Shown piece by piece: positions 32,865-40,989 of a stretch of DNA of 64,000 bases (position 1 is its first letter; every line of letters starts with the position of its first letter). The notes under the pieces are model-generated. The model did not search any database and was not told the DNA's origin. It saw nothing but the letters and a program-made list of their open reading frames with translations. The translations under genes were made by a program, and so were the position numbers. Source of the DNA: Trebonia sp963843745 (GTDB taxonomy: Bacteria; Actinomycetota; Actinomycetes; Streptosporangiales; Streptosporangiaceae); contig CAWJLP010000007.1 in NCBI GenBank assembly GCA_963843745.1, positions 620,001 to 684,000 of the forward strand, written 5' to 3'.

Positions 32865-33836
32865 CTATCCCCTCCTGTCCCGAGATCGGGATGGGTGGCC
32901 TGGGAGGGGCAGGCGCGCTGATGGCGAGGCGCCCGGGTGGCGTGAGGAGATCCGGACCCGCAGCGCCGCCGGCCGGATAGCGAAACACAGCGGCGGACCG
33001 AGTTCCACCGCCTCGCCGTCAACTCCGGCGTGGACCGGTTCCGGGGCACTGACCTCCAGACGCGGCGCGCTCCAGGCTCGCCCTGGAAGGCGCGGGCTGT
33101 CGGCGGCCGCGTCGACGACGACGATCCCGAGCTGCCCGCCGCTGAGCGTCGGGCGGGTACCGCGGGCCAGCGGGCGATCAAGCGCGTAGGGGTTGTTCGA
33201 CACGAGAACGACGACGAGATCACGGTGCTCGCGTCCCAAGTCGTCGGCCAGGCACAGCGCAGGCGCCTCCGTGCTTGGGCCCATCACCCCGGCTGCGGTC
33301 TCCAGGAGAGTACGTACCTTGGCATCGCGGTAGGCCGGGCTGCGAACCGCGTCTCCGTAGATCCCCAGCGAGGCGTTATTGAGGAATGCGCGGCCGTTCA
33401 CCTCGGCCATGTCGATCTGGCGCTCGACCCCGTCGGTGAACGCGTCGAGAGCGCCGATCACGTCGCGCCGGTCCACACCGGCGTCGAGCGCAAAGTGGTT
33501 GCGCGTGCCGGCCGGGACGCACACAAATGGAATGCCGTGCGCAGCCGCTACCGCGGCCACCGTCGTCAGCGACCCGTCGCCACCGGCCATCCCGAGCGCA
33601 TCCGCGCCGGCCGCCACGGCTTCACGGGCCAGCGCGTCCAGGTCCTGGCCCGGGGCGAGGATGACAGCCTCGATCCCCATTTCCCGCGCCCGTTCGGCAA
33701 GCCCGGCGCGCGCGGCCTTGCCGTCGCCCGACCTCGGGTTGACGAACAGCACTGGCTGGCGCGCCGGATCGGCAGGCCGCCAGCCATACCGTGACAGCTC
33801 CCGCTTGGACTGGTTCATCGCCGGTGTGGGGAGCAA
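32865..33836 (-). CDS. Diacylglycerol kinase-like lipid kinase (YegS/BmrU type)
   Basis: A 323-residue DAGK-catalytic-domain protein: VLFVNPRSGDGKA at the start, the ATP-site motif GMAGGDGSLTTVA near residue 85, VPAGTRNHFALD (the 'P-x-G-T-x-N-x-x-A' motif) and AFLNNASLGIYGD. It phosphorylates a lipid such as diacylglycerol at the membrane. Start could be 33836 or 33818 (MNQSKREL). The C-terminal 20 residues are low-complexity. Confidence 0.9.
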   Translation of the reverse strand: MLPTPAMNQSKRELSRYGWRPADPARQPVLFVNPRSGDGKAARAGLAERAREMGIEAVILAPGQDLDALAREAVAAGADALGMAGGDGSLTTVAAVAAAHGIPFVCVPAGTRNHFALDAGVDRRDVIGALDAFTDGVERQIDMAEVNGRAFLNNASLGIYGDAVRSPAYRDAKVRTLLETAAGVMGPSTEAPALCLADDLGREHRDLVVVLVSNNPYALDRPLARGTRPTLSGGQLGIVVVDAAADSPRLPGRAWSAPRLEVSAPEPVHAGVDGEAVELGPPLCFAIRPAALRVRISSRHPGASPSARLPLPGHPSRSRDRRG

Positions 33837-33975
33837 GGACGAATCACGACGCCGACGTCAGGTCCACGATAGCTCTCCGCACCTGGCAGCCCCCGCCTGC
33901 GATCCCCGCGGCTGCGGCGACCCGGCCACCCGGCGTTGCTGACGAGGAACGCCGTCGGCGGCATCGTCGCGGGTG

Positions 33976-34635
33976 TTACCACGTGCTGGCGTCCGGGAGG
34001 GGGAGAGCGGTGAGGCGGGCGGCTTCGTCGGCGGGGACACCGAGCATGCGCAGATCGGCCTCGGCGAGCTGGTCGACGGTGGTCTCCGTGACGCGCTCCG
34101 GGTACCGCCGGCGCATCCGGAAGAGCCCGAGCATGCCGCCGGCTGCGGCGCTGAGCGCGATCTCGGCATCGGAAACAGTGAAGCGGCCCGCGGCCTGCCC
34201 GGCCTCGATGTCGCGCAGGGCTCGCGGCGCCAGACCGATGGGGATGTCCAGGACGTCCAGGCCGGCGCCGACGAGGAACCCGGCGATCTCCGGGTGAGTC
34301 CAGCCCAGCCGCCCGGTGATCCGCGTGCCCACGGCGAACAGCTCCGCCGGGTCGGTGATGCCGGCGCTGGCGCGGTCGATCAACTGCCCCCAGCGTTCCA
34401 GCACCTCCTCTGAGGCGGTCGCGAACAGCTGCTCCTTGCTGTCGAAGTGGTTGTAGAACGACCCGAAGCCGATGTCGGCCTCCTCGGTGATCTCCTGGAT
34501 GCTCGCCCGGTCCCCGCGGCCCTCGGCGATCAGCCGCACCGCGGCGTCGATCAGAGCCTGCCGGGTGCGGGCCTTACGCCGGTCCAGCCGCGACACCCTC
34601 GGCGCGTCGGCTGCCGGTACCGCCTCCACCATCAC
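33976..34635 (-). CDS. TetR family transcriptional regulator
   Basis: A 219-residue TetR regulator: N-terminal HTH RQALIDAAVRLIAEGRGDRASIQEITEEADIGFGSFYNHFDSKEQLF, and a C-terminal ligand domain. The promoter region upstream (34739-34754) carries a TTATCA/TGATAA palindrome with core ATCA-N4-TGAT, also present in the hdeD divergon (35.7 kb) and upstream of the aromatic operon (39.77 kb). It is therefore the best candidate repressor of that set, with autoregulation. Confidence 0.93.
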   Translation of the reverse strand: MMVEAVPAADAPRVSRLDRRKARTRQALIDAAVRLIAEGRGDRASIQEITEEADIGFGSFYNHFDSKEQLFATASEEVLERWGQLIDRASAGITDPAELFAVGTRITGRLGWTHPEIAGFLVGAGLDVLDIPIGLAPRALRDIEAGQAAGRFTVSDAEIALSAAAGGMLGLFRMRRRYPERVTETTVDQLAEADLRMLGVPADEAARLTALPLPDASTW

Positions 34636-34735
34636 TCGTCCTCCTGTTGCTCACCAAGCACCTGAGCGGCCACGCTGGCTGGTCATAGCCCGGCCGCCGC
34701 CTGCTGGTCGTTGCTCAGCACTCATCTTAGGGAAT

Positions 34736-34762
34736 CCATTATCATTGCTGATAATTTATGAC
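34736..34762 (-). promoter_or_regulatory. Promoter and operator O1 of the TetR gene
   Basis: On the minus strand a TTGTCA (-35-like) is followed after 17 bases by TAATGG (-10-like). The spacer holds the palindrome TTATCA-N4-TGATAA (34739-34754), core ATCA-N4-TGAT at 34741-34752. The position between the two promoter elements fits steric repression. Confidence 0.55.
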
Positions 34763-34825
34763 AAGACTGACTATACCCGATCTGGCGTCGGCGCGCATGT
34801 CCGCGATGGGCGTCTGGCTTCGCCG

Positions 34826-34955
34826 GTACGCTGCACCAGTAGAACGAGGCGTGGTAGGCCGCCGTGTTGAGTGCGGTAGCTCGTAGAAGGTGAACACGGC
34901 GAAGTTGGCCACGATCAGCAAGACGTTGACGATCGGGAACCGTCGTGCGGGATGC
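34826..34955 (-). pseudogene. Rhomboid-family protease, N-terminal remnant
   Basis: The minus strand encodes ARRFPIVNVLLIVANFAVFTFYELP, the first cytoplasmic and membrane segment of actinobacterial rhomboid proteases, then shifts frame and continues as LNTAAYHASFYWCSV. The catalytic core (GxSG and H) is missing. It sits directly upstream of operator O1, so a rhomboid gene was probably lost when this region was rearranged. Confidence 0.6.
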
Positions 34956-35067
34956 CGCCTGACAACGGAAGCATTCCAAGACCTCCCTCGGCGAGCTCTG
35001 CCGCCGGACCACACGCCGGCACCGGCTCAGTAGCGCTGAACCGGGCCGGCGATCGGCTCGGCCCGGC

Positions 35068-35637
35068 TCAGGCCATCGCCCTTTCCGGCTTTTCCGGCCT
35101 GGCGGATTGCAGGGTCTTGTCGGTGCGGCGCAGCTCGATGCCCTGCACCAGCATCCAGATCCCGAAGATCAGGTTGAACAGGCCGAACAGCAGCGCGAGG
35201 GTGATCGCGCCGAGGCCGGGGTGGGCGCACAGCACCACGCCGAACGCGACGGTGGCCAGGCCGCCCAGAATGAACATGACTCGGGTCCCGGTCGGCTCGC
35301 CGGAGGCGAAGGCGGCGGAGAACTCGACCAGGCCGGCGGTGATCGCCCATACGCCCACGATCAGCACCAGGACCAGCGCGGTGGGCCCCGGCCAGGCCAG
35401 CGCGATCACCCCGGCGGCCAGGTCGACCAGCCCGAGCAGCAGGTGCCCGATGACCGGGCCGGCGGTTTGGCTGCTGAACGCCCGCGCCGCCTGCAGGCCG
35501 GCGGCGATGAACGCGTAGACGGCGAACAAGATGACCAGCGCCAGCACGGTGGCCGAAGGCCAGGCCAGCGCGATGATCCCGACGACCAGGGCCAGAATGC
35601 CCCGGCCGATCAGGGACGTGCTGAGTGACTTGAACAT
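35068..35637 (-). CDS. HdeD family (DUF308) membrane protein
   Basis: A 189-residue protein with about six membrane segments arranged as three DUF308 repeats, each with the pattern 'G-x-x-a-L-x-x-G-x-x-a-L-x-W-P' (RGILALVVGIIALAWPSAT, LVDLAAGVIALAWPGPT, GLATVAFGVVLCAHPGL). HdeD proteins are linked to acid stress. ATG at 35637 follows AAAGGAA. Divergent from a small-protein gene; the shared control region contains operator O2. Confidence 0.92.
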   Translation of the reverse strand: MFKSLSTSLIGRGILALVVGIIALAWPSATVLALVILFAVYAFIAAGLQAARAFSSQTAGPVIGHLLLGLVDLAAGVIALAWPGPTALVLVLIVGVWAITAGLVEFSAAFASGEPTGTRVMFILGGLATVAFGVVLCAHPGLGAITLALLFGLFNLIFGIWMLVQGIELRRTDKTLQSARPEKPERAMA

Positions 35638-35699
35638 GACGGTTCCTTTCGCTTGCGTCGCTGCCCGGGCGCCCGGGGTACTCACCCCGCCGAGCCAGC

Positions 35700-35745
35700 T
35701 CTTGACACGATGGTAATCATAACTGATGATTAATTACAAGAGTGA
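35700..35745. promoter_or_regulatory. Divergent promoter with operator O2
   Basis: Plus strand: TTGACA (35702-35707), 17-base spacer, GATGAT. The spacer and -10 contain the palindrome TAATCAT-N5-ATGATTA (35714-35732), core ATCA-TAAC-TGAT (35716-35727). The minus strand has a similar TTGTAA and spacer facing hdeD. The next 40 bases resemble the leader at 39.80 kb. Confidence 0.6.
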
Positions 35746-35780
35746 TCGTGATATTCATTGGAAGGGTGGGCGAACCGATC

Positions 35781-35969
35781 ATGACAACGCACAAGGGCCT
35801 CGACGAGGAAGAGCTGCTCGTGCACAACTGGCGGGTGGACCAGCTCACCCGGCTCGGCGTCCCTGGCTCGCTGGCTCAGGTCTACGCCGACCGCCTCGAC
35901 TGGCACCAGGTCGCCCGGCTGGTGCAGCGCGGCTGCCCCCCGCGGCTGGCCCTGCGCATCGCCTTGTGA
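35781..35969 (+). CDS. Small conserved-looking protein of unknown function (62 residues)
   Basis: ATG at 35781 (MTTHKGLDEEELLVHNWRV); the rest reads QLTRLGVPGSLAQVYADRLDWHQVARLVQRGCPPRLALRI. The W-R-V-x-Q-L-x-R-L-G-x-P and W-H-Q-x-A-R-L-v-x-R-G-C-P-P blocks look strongly conserved and helical. Function unknown. It shares its promoter, leader and first codons (MTTH) with the aromatic operon start at 39.8 kb. A paired DosR-like box follows the stop. Confidence 0.75.
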   Translation: MTTHKGLDEEELLVHNWRVDQLTRLGVPGSLAQVYADRLDWHQVARLVQRGCPPRLALRIAL

Positions 35970-35996
35970 TGAGCGGACCTGTGAGGTGGCCCGTAC

Positions 35997-36034
35997 GGGA
36001 CGAAGGTCCCCTGGCTGCCTGGGACCGACGGTCC
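35997..36034. promoter_or_regulatory. Paired DosR-like boxes
   Basis: GGGAC-GAAG-GTCCC (35997-36010) exactly matches the GGGAC-N4-GTCCC core known for DosR/DevR; a second, imperfect box GGGACCGACGGTCC follows at 36021-36034. The pair resembles that upstream of the BON gene (39663-39702). About 180 bases downstream on the plus strand is a 34-codon ORF with a strong ribosome site. Confidence 0.5.
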
Positions 36035-36211
36035 TTGTTTTTTCGCTGATCGCAGACGAAGACGGTGAACGCAAACTCACGCGGCCTCCGAGGAGCGCCG
36101 TGCGCCGCACTAGCGTGTTGGCGCTCGCGGACGGCGGCCCGCTGAGCAGCCTTACGGTCCGGGACCCGGTAGGGGCGCCTGTTAAGGCGCTGAACCCAGG
36201 AGGCGGTCGTC

Positions 36212-36316
36212 ATGGGACTATCAGGAAGCTTCGCCAGCATCATGATGCTCGGCGGCGTGAGCAGCCACACCAGGCGCAAGCCGCCGGGGAAGGCCGAACG
36301 GGCCTGGGCTGAATAG
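36212..36316 (+). CDS. Candidate 34-residue small protein
   Basis: MGLSGSFASIMMLGGVSSH then a basic tail (RRKPPGKAERAWAE), preceded by AGGAGG at 8 bases, the strongest ribosome site in this stretch. Hydrophobic first half, charged second half. It lies downstream of the paired DosR-like boxes. Codon evidence is too short to judge; it may be a true stress-induced small protein or a leader. Confidence 0.4.
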   Translation: MGLSGSFASIMMLGGVSSHTRRKPPGKAERAWAE

Positions 36317-36706
36317 ATTTTTCTGACGGACTTACAGTGCTGCGGACCTCTACCGGGCACCAGCCGTGGTGCTGAAGGACCAAAGACCAGTACCGGCGCG
36401 CCCGGTCCGCATTGTCGGGACATGAGTAGAGCGGTTCGTCCCCGCAGCCATGGGTGACGTGGAAGAACCGGCGGGTGTCCTGGCGTACAGTGCCGACGTT
36501 CGCCGCGGAGCGCTGGCGACGGCGGCCGGCGCCGTGCTGGTTTGGTGCCGCGGGGCGGCCCAGGCCGACTCGGCCGTTACCGACTGGATGCTGCGGTGGT
36601 GGGCCGGGGAGCGCGGTCGGCCCCTGCGTGGTCGTGTCCAATCACCGGTCCGCCCGAGCCACTACCCCTGAACGCACGTCAGGTACCTGACATGGCCTGG
36701 GTGGGC
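36317..36706. other. Gene-free stretch
   Basis: Short open frames in several directions lack a ribosome site, motif or consistent codon pattern. I see no RNA gene. It lies between the small ORF and the DUF2252 remnant and may be decayed coding sequence. Confidence 0.4.
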
Positions 36707-37730
36707 TCAGGCACCCACCCGGGCCTGCGCGCGCCCGGAGGCAACCGCGTCAGCCAGCGCCGTGTGGTCACGTTCGGTCTGGTCGGCATAGCTCTCGCCG
36801 AAGTCGGCCACGGCCTGGTCGAACTTGTCCGACCCGCCGAAGGTAGGCGGCGATCGCGATCCGGTCCCCGGTCCGGGCGTGCGCGCGGGCGAGTGTCCAG
36901 CCGCACATGCGGCCGGTCATCGGGGCGGCGTTCATGCCTACGATCTCGGCGGAGCATTTCCAGTCGCGCAGCTGGCGGAAGTAGTAGTCGGCAGAGCGGC
37001 GGCCAGGAGGTGCAGCGCTCTGCCAGCCGAGGAAGATGTCGCCGACGGCTTGCATCAGGTGCTGGCCGGCGACGACACGCTCGCCCTGGTTGCGGTATCC
37101 GCTCTGGCCAGCGTAGTCGGCCAGCACCGAGCGCTGGGCCCGCTTGGCCTGCAGGAGCAGCGGATCGAAGCCGTCGTCGGGTTCTATCAGCAAGATCCAG
37201 GTTTCGGTGCCGATGCTGCCTACGCCGACGACCTTGCGGGCCACGCGGGTCAGGGCGAATCGCTCCACCAGCCGGCGCCGGTGGACCGGCAAGGTCCGCG
37301 CGTACCCGCTGAACAGTCGGCGGAGGAACCAGGGCACAGCGTTGACGTCGAGGTGGCCGGCCAGTTCTTCGAGCGGGATGATCAGCGGCGGGTCGCTGAT
37401 GATCCGGTGCTGCCCGTCCGTGACGGTCGTCAGTTTTGCCGGCGCCTGCCTGCTGTCCCGCGTGCGGGTTTTCGCGATCTGAGCCTTGGTCCGGCGCACC
37501 GCCTTCTTGGGCATGTCGGATTTGAGCCGGGCGACGGCGGCTTCGACATCGAAGTGGGCGTACCAGACGTTCAGGATCGACATGGCAGCAAATTCCCGCA
37601 TCGCGGTGCGGTGAGCCACCGCGGTCGAAACGGCGACCCTGTGCCGTTTCCCGGCGGTCAAGCCGTTCTCTCGGCCTGCCACGGCGATGCTCGGTACCAG
37701 CCGCTTGACGTCCCACTCGAACGGGCCCTG
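36707..37730 (-). pseudogene. DUF2252 family protein, N-terminally truncated and frameshifted
   Basis: The remnant begins GPFEWDVKRL (normally about residue 130-150 of the family), continues AVAGRENGLTAGKRHR, MREFAAMSILNVWYAHFD, VGVGSIGTETWILLIEP, VVAGQHLMQAVGDIFLGW, YYFRQLRDWKCSAEI and MCGWTLARAHARTGD, all DUF2252 landmarks. It shifts by +1 near 36840 and resumes as GGSDKFDQAVADFGESYADQTERDH, ending at 36707. The family resembles aminoglycoside-type kinases. The break point abuts the stop codon of the upstream phosphoesterase, so a deletion or recombination removed the 5' part. Confidence 0.88.
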
Positions 37731-38882
37731 CTAGCCGAACACGTCCGGGCCGAAGGGCCTGACCTGCGGCATGGCCGCGTCGCCGAGGTGCGGCAGGCCG
37801 AAGATGTCCTCCACGGTGCGCAGCAGCGAGTAGTGGTTGTAGTCCACGGTGCTGACGGTGCCGGGCCTGATCAGGGGGGACAGCAGGACCGCGCCGATCC
37901 GGCCGCCGCCAGGCCCGTTCTTGCCGGGCAGCGGCACGTTCGGGTGGTCAAGGCTGAAGCCGGATGCCTCGCCGCAGCAGGCGGCTGAGTCGCTGCCCTC
38001 GTCGAAGGTGACTACGATCAGGCCGCGGTCCCGGTAGGCCGGCGCGGCCATGATCTCCGGCACCCAGTGCGCCAGGAACGCGTCGGCCTGCGCCAGCCCG
38101 CCCGGGGCGCCGGTGACGCATGGCGAGTCGTGGCCGTCGTCGCACAGGTTCGGCGAGATCCAGGAGAACGCCGGGGTGGTGCTGGCCCGGGTCAGGTCGC
38201 CGGGCAGCGGCCGGAACGACAGGATGTGCGTGTCGCAATAGGCCTGGTTGCTTGTGACCGAGCGGAAGAACGTGAACCCGTCGTGACGGGCGGCATACTG
38301 ATCACCCTTTGCGGCCTTCTGAGTGTGATCGATGGCCCAGGTGGCGGGATGACCGCAGGCGGGCCCGCGCGCCGTGGCGACCGTGGTGTCCCGGGCCGGG
38401 TTGTTACCCATGTCCTGCAGGTACGCCGCCCAGCTGCGCCCGGCGGCTGACAGCTGGTTGCCGAGCGTCTGGACCGCCGCCGGGTAGACGCAGCCCTCGC
38501 CGAGAACCTGGTGGTACGGCCCGGCTATGACCTGGCCGGCGAAGGGCACCCACAGCGGGCAGTCGCTCTGGGTGGCGATGTTCGGGGCCTGCCCGGAGAC
38601 CTGCGCGATGTAGTTAGCCGCGCTGCTGTGGCCGATCGCGTAGTAGTTCTCCAGCAGCGCCCCCATCCGCGGCAGCGTCCGGGCCAGGTACGGATCGGCC
38701 GGTGGGGTGCCGAAGCTCTGCGCGTACCCTTGGTTCTCCAGCTCGATGACCCACACGTGCCGGACCGCCCTCAGGCCGCCCGGTGCCGCCGGACCGGACC
38801 CGGTGGAGGTGCCAGCCGTGCCGGTCCCGGGGCCCGGGCGGCCAGCCGTGCTCGTGCACGCCGCGAGGACCAGTAGGAACAC
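37731..38882 (-). CDS. Secreted phosphoesterase (acid phosphatase/phospholipase C-like) lipoprotein
   Basis: A 383-residue protein with a short hydrophobic start and lipobox LAAC (residues 6-9), a Ser/Thr/Gly-rich linker, then an alkaline-phosphatase-fold phosphoesterase: HVWVIELENQGYAQSFG (the metal-site 'E-N'), GHSSAANYIAQVSGQ, FDEGSDSAACCG, and DHPNVPLPGKNGPGGGRIGAVLLSP near the end. Anchored outside the cell, it would cleave phosphate esters or phospholipids. GTG at 38882 gives an unusually short signal peptide; a Lys-Ser-Arg-Arg stretch lies in frame just upstream, so the true start may be earlier. Confidence 0.88.
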   Translation of the reverse strand: MFLLVLAACTSTAGRPGPGTGTAGTSTGSGPAAPGGLRAVRHVWVIELENQGYAQSFGTPPADPYLARTLPRMGALLENYYAIGHSSAANYIAQVSGQAPNIATQSDCPLWVPFAGQVIAGPYHQVLGEGCVYPAAVQTLGNQLSAAGRSWAAYLQDMGNNPARDTTVATARGPACGHPATWAIDHTQKAAKGDQYAARHDGFTFFRSVTSNQAYCDTHILSFRPLPGDLTRASTTPAFSWISPNLCDDGHDSPCVTGAPGGLAQADAFLAHWVPEIMAAPAYRDRGLIVVTFDEGSDSAACCGEASGFSLDHPNVPLPGKNGPGGGRIGAVLLSPLIRPGTVSTVDYNHYSLLRTVEDIFGLPHLGDAAMPQVRPFGPDVFG

Positions 38883-38920
38883 GCCGGCGGACAGCCACCG
38901 CCGGCTCTTGGCGATGCCGG

Positions 38921-39589
38921 TCAGCCGGTGACCTGAAGTTCGTCGCGGATGTCGATGGCCCCGCGGGCCATCAACGCGGCGCCGACCACCGCGTCGTGTT
39001 CGGCCCAGGTGCGGACATGGCCGGTCAGCGTGATGATGCCGTCCTTGGTGTCCGCGGTCACGTCGCTGTCGTCGGGGACCAGCGCGGCGCGGTCCAGCGC
39101 CTGCTGGACGTGCAAGTCGACCCCGACCGGGTCGAGGTCGTAGCTGATCTCGATATCGTTGCTGACGCCACGGACCCCGGCCAGGCCCGCCACGGCCGCT
39201 TCGGCGGCAGACAGCTCCGTGCCGTAGGACGCGGTCCCGGTCAAGATGATGTTGCCGTCCTCCGCGATCGCCTCCACGCTGTCCGGCACGGTGACGTTGG
39301 CCGCGAGCGCGTTGTTCGCCGCTGTGGCCAGCTTGACGTCGTCACGGTAGTCCCGATCCGGGAGCACCACCATCAGGTTGTTGTGCACGCCGGTCACCCC
39401 GGCGACCCGCCGCGCGGCGGCCGCCGCCTCCAGGTACTGGGGATAGCTCGGCACGGTGCCGGTGAGGGTCACGTCGCCGGCGATGTTCCTGACGGTGATG
39501 TCCGCGGAGTCGACCAGCGGGTCGAAGCCGAGCTCGGCTTCGACCGCCGCGCGGACGTCCTTGGTCTTGCTCACTGGGTCCTTAGCCAT
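38921..39589 (-). CDS. BON domain protein (three BON/OsmY-like repeats)
   Basis: A 222-residue protein of three BON domains, each built on 'V-x-v-x-x-G-x-v-x-L-x-G-x-V': DITVRNIAGDVTLTGTVP, AIAEDGNIILTGTAS and TADTKDGIITLTGHV. BON domains bind phospholipid or surface polymers and occur in osmotic-stress proteins. ATG at 39589 (MAKDPVSKTKDV) follows AAAGGA. No signal peptide. Paired DosR-like boxes lie 74-113 bases upstream, suggesting stress or hypoxia control. Confidence 0.92.
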   Translation of the reverse strand: MAKDPVSKTKDVRAAVEAELGFDPLVDSADITVRNIAGDVTLTGTVPSYPQYLEAAAAARRVAGVTGVHNNLMVVLPDRDYRDDVKLATAANNALAANVTVPDSVEAIAEDGNIILTGTASYGTELSAAEAAVAGLAGVRGVSNDIEISYDLDPVGVDLHVQQALDRAALVPDDSDVTADTKDGIITLTGHVRTWAEHDAVVGAALMARGAIDIRDELQVTG

Positions 39590-39662
39590 CTGCCTGCATC
39601 CTTTCGCTGGGTCGGCCGCTCGTTTGTCAGCCGACGCTACCGTCTCGCCCGGCGGGCCGTAA

Positions 39663-39702
39663 GGGACGAAGGGCCCTGGCAACCGGCGGGACGGGTAGTC
39701 CC
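39663..39702 (-). promoter_or_regulatory. Paired DosR-like boxes upstream of the BON gene
   Basis: GGGAC-GGGTA-GTCCC (39688-39702) and GGGAC-GAAG-GGCCC (39663-39676), 25 bases apart, similar in sequence and spacing to the pair at 35997-36034. They match the palindromic core known from DosR-regulated promoters. Confidence 0.5.
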
Positions 39703-39751
39703 TTGCTTCCTGCTGCCCTGGGCACTCGCGGTTTGAAGTCCGCCAGGCTTG

Positions 39752-39834
39752 CACTTGACAAGAGTTTAATCATAACTGATGATAGATGACAAGAGTGATA
39801 GATGGATTCGTTATCGAGAGTGAGGGAACCGATC
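39752..39834 (+). promoter_or_regulatory. Promoter, operator O3 and leader of the aromatic operon
   Basis: TTGACA (39755-39760), 17-base spacer, GATGAT, with core ATCA-TAAC-TGAT (39769-39780) across the spacer and -10. The following leader resembles that of the small-protein gene at 35.74 kb, including GAACCGATCATGAC around the start codon. Likely repressed by the TetR protein at 34 kb. Confidence 0.6.
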
Positions 39835-40989
39835 ATGACGACGCATCTGGACCCGGTCCCAGTGCCGCCGCCCCAAGGACTCAGGGAAGACCCGCACCGT
39901 TCGCTGCACAGCGAGGCCGGGGCGAGCCCCGGGGAGCACCCGGGGCGATCCAAGGATCCCCTGGTCAAGGTGGCCGGGCTGGCGTGGCTGCAGTTCGAGA
40001 AGCCGGACCTTGACCGCGCCGGGCGGTTCGGCACCGACTTCGGCTTCACCGTGGCCGACCGGACGCCGGAGACGCTCGTGCTGCGCGGCAGGCAGGCGGC
40101 TGCCGCGTGCCTGGTGGTCCGCCGCGGCCCGCGGGCCCGCTTCGCGGGACTCGCGTTCCAGGCCGCCGAGCGGGGTGACCTGGACCGGCTGGCCCGGGGT
40201 ACCGGCGGGACGGTCGCCGCGTACCAGGGCGCTCACGCCGTCCTGTTGCGGGACCCGAGCGGGTTCCCGGTGCGCGTGGTGTACGGCGTCCCGGAACTGC
40301 CCGCACTGCCCGAACGCGCCCCACTGTCGCTGAACTTCGGAACCGAGCCGGTGCGCGCCAACGCCATCCAGCGGCCGGCCCGGCGGCCGGCGGAGATCCG
40401 GCGGCTCGGGCATGTGGTGCTGGGCACCACCCGGTTCCGCGCCGCCCTGGACTGGTACCTGGACACGCTCGGGCTGATCGTCAGCGACTTCCTGTACCTG
40501 GACGGGCAGCGCGACCGCGGCCCGACGATGGCGTTCATCCGCTGCGACCTGGGTAGCGTCCCGGCCGACCATCACACCTTGGCCATGGCCCTACAGCCGC
40601 AGACCGGCTACCTGCACTCGGCCTACCAGCTCACCGACCTGGACGAGGTCGCCGCCAGCGGGGAATACCTGCGCGAGCACGGGTACCGGCACGCGTGGGG
40701 CCTGGGCCGGCATATCCAGGGCAGCCAGATCTTCGACTACTGGCGTGACCCGGACAAGCTGATGTTCGAGCACTACGCCGACGGCGACGTGTTCGACGCC
40801 ACGATGGAACCCGGCTGGGCGCCGCTGTCGGTCAGCGGCCTGTCCCAGTGGGGACCGAGAGCGACCGCGGAGTTCACCGGCTCCAAGGACCCGCGTGTCG
40901 TGGTCGCGGCGATCAAGGCCCTGACCGACAAGGGCAACGAGGTGGACCTGCGCACGCTGCGCGGGCTGATCAAGGCGATGGGATCATGA
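39835..40989 (+). CDS. VOC family extradiol dioxygenase-like protein
   Basis: A 384-residue two-module VOC protein. The C-terminal module holds the iron ligands of extradiol dioxygenases: H in GHVVLGTTRF, H in LHSAYQLTD and E in LMFEHYADGD. It would open a catechol-type ring next to a hydroxyl using Fe(II) and oxygen. ATG at 39835 (MTTHLDPVPV) is preferred over 39802 because the leader and start match the 35.78 kb gene. It is the first gene of a five-gene operon; its stop overlaps the next start (ATGA). Confidence 0.88.
   Translation: MTTHLDPVPVPPPQGLREDPHRSLHSEAGASPGEHPGRSKDPLVKVAGLAWLQFEKPDLDRAGRFGTDFGFTVADRTPETLVLRGRQAAAACLVVRRGPRARFAGLAFQAAERGDLDRLARGTGGTVAAYQGAHAVLLRDPSGFPVRVVYGVPELPALPERAPLSLNFGTEPVRANAIQRPARRPAEIRRLGHVVLGTTRFRAALDWYLDTLGLIVSDFLYLDGQRDRGPTMAFIRCDLGSVPADHHTLAMALQPQTGYLHSAYQLTDLDEVAASGEYLREHGYRHAWGLGRHIQGSQIFDYWRDPDKLMFEHYADGDVFDATMEPGWAPLSVSGLSQWGPRATAEFTGSKDPRVVVAAIKALTDKGNEVDLRTLRGLIKAMGS

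Noticed and set aside
36450..36671. Plus-strand frame MGDVEEPAGV.. upstream of DUF2252 remnant
   Set aside because: No ribosome site, no family, composition like other non-coding GC-rich frames.
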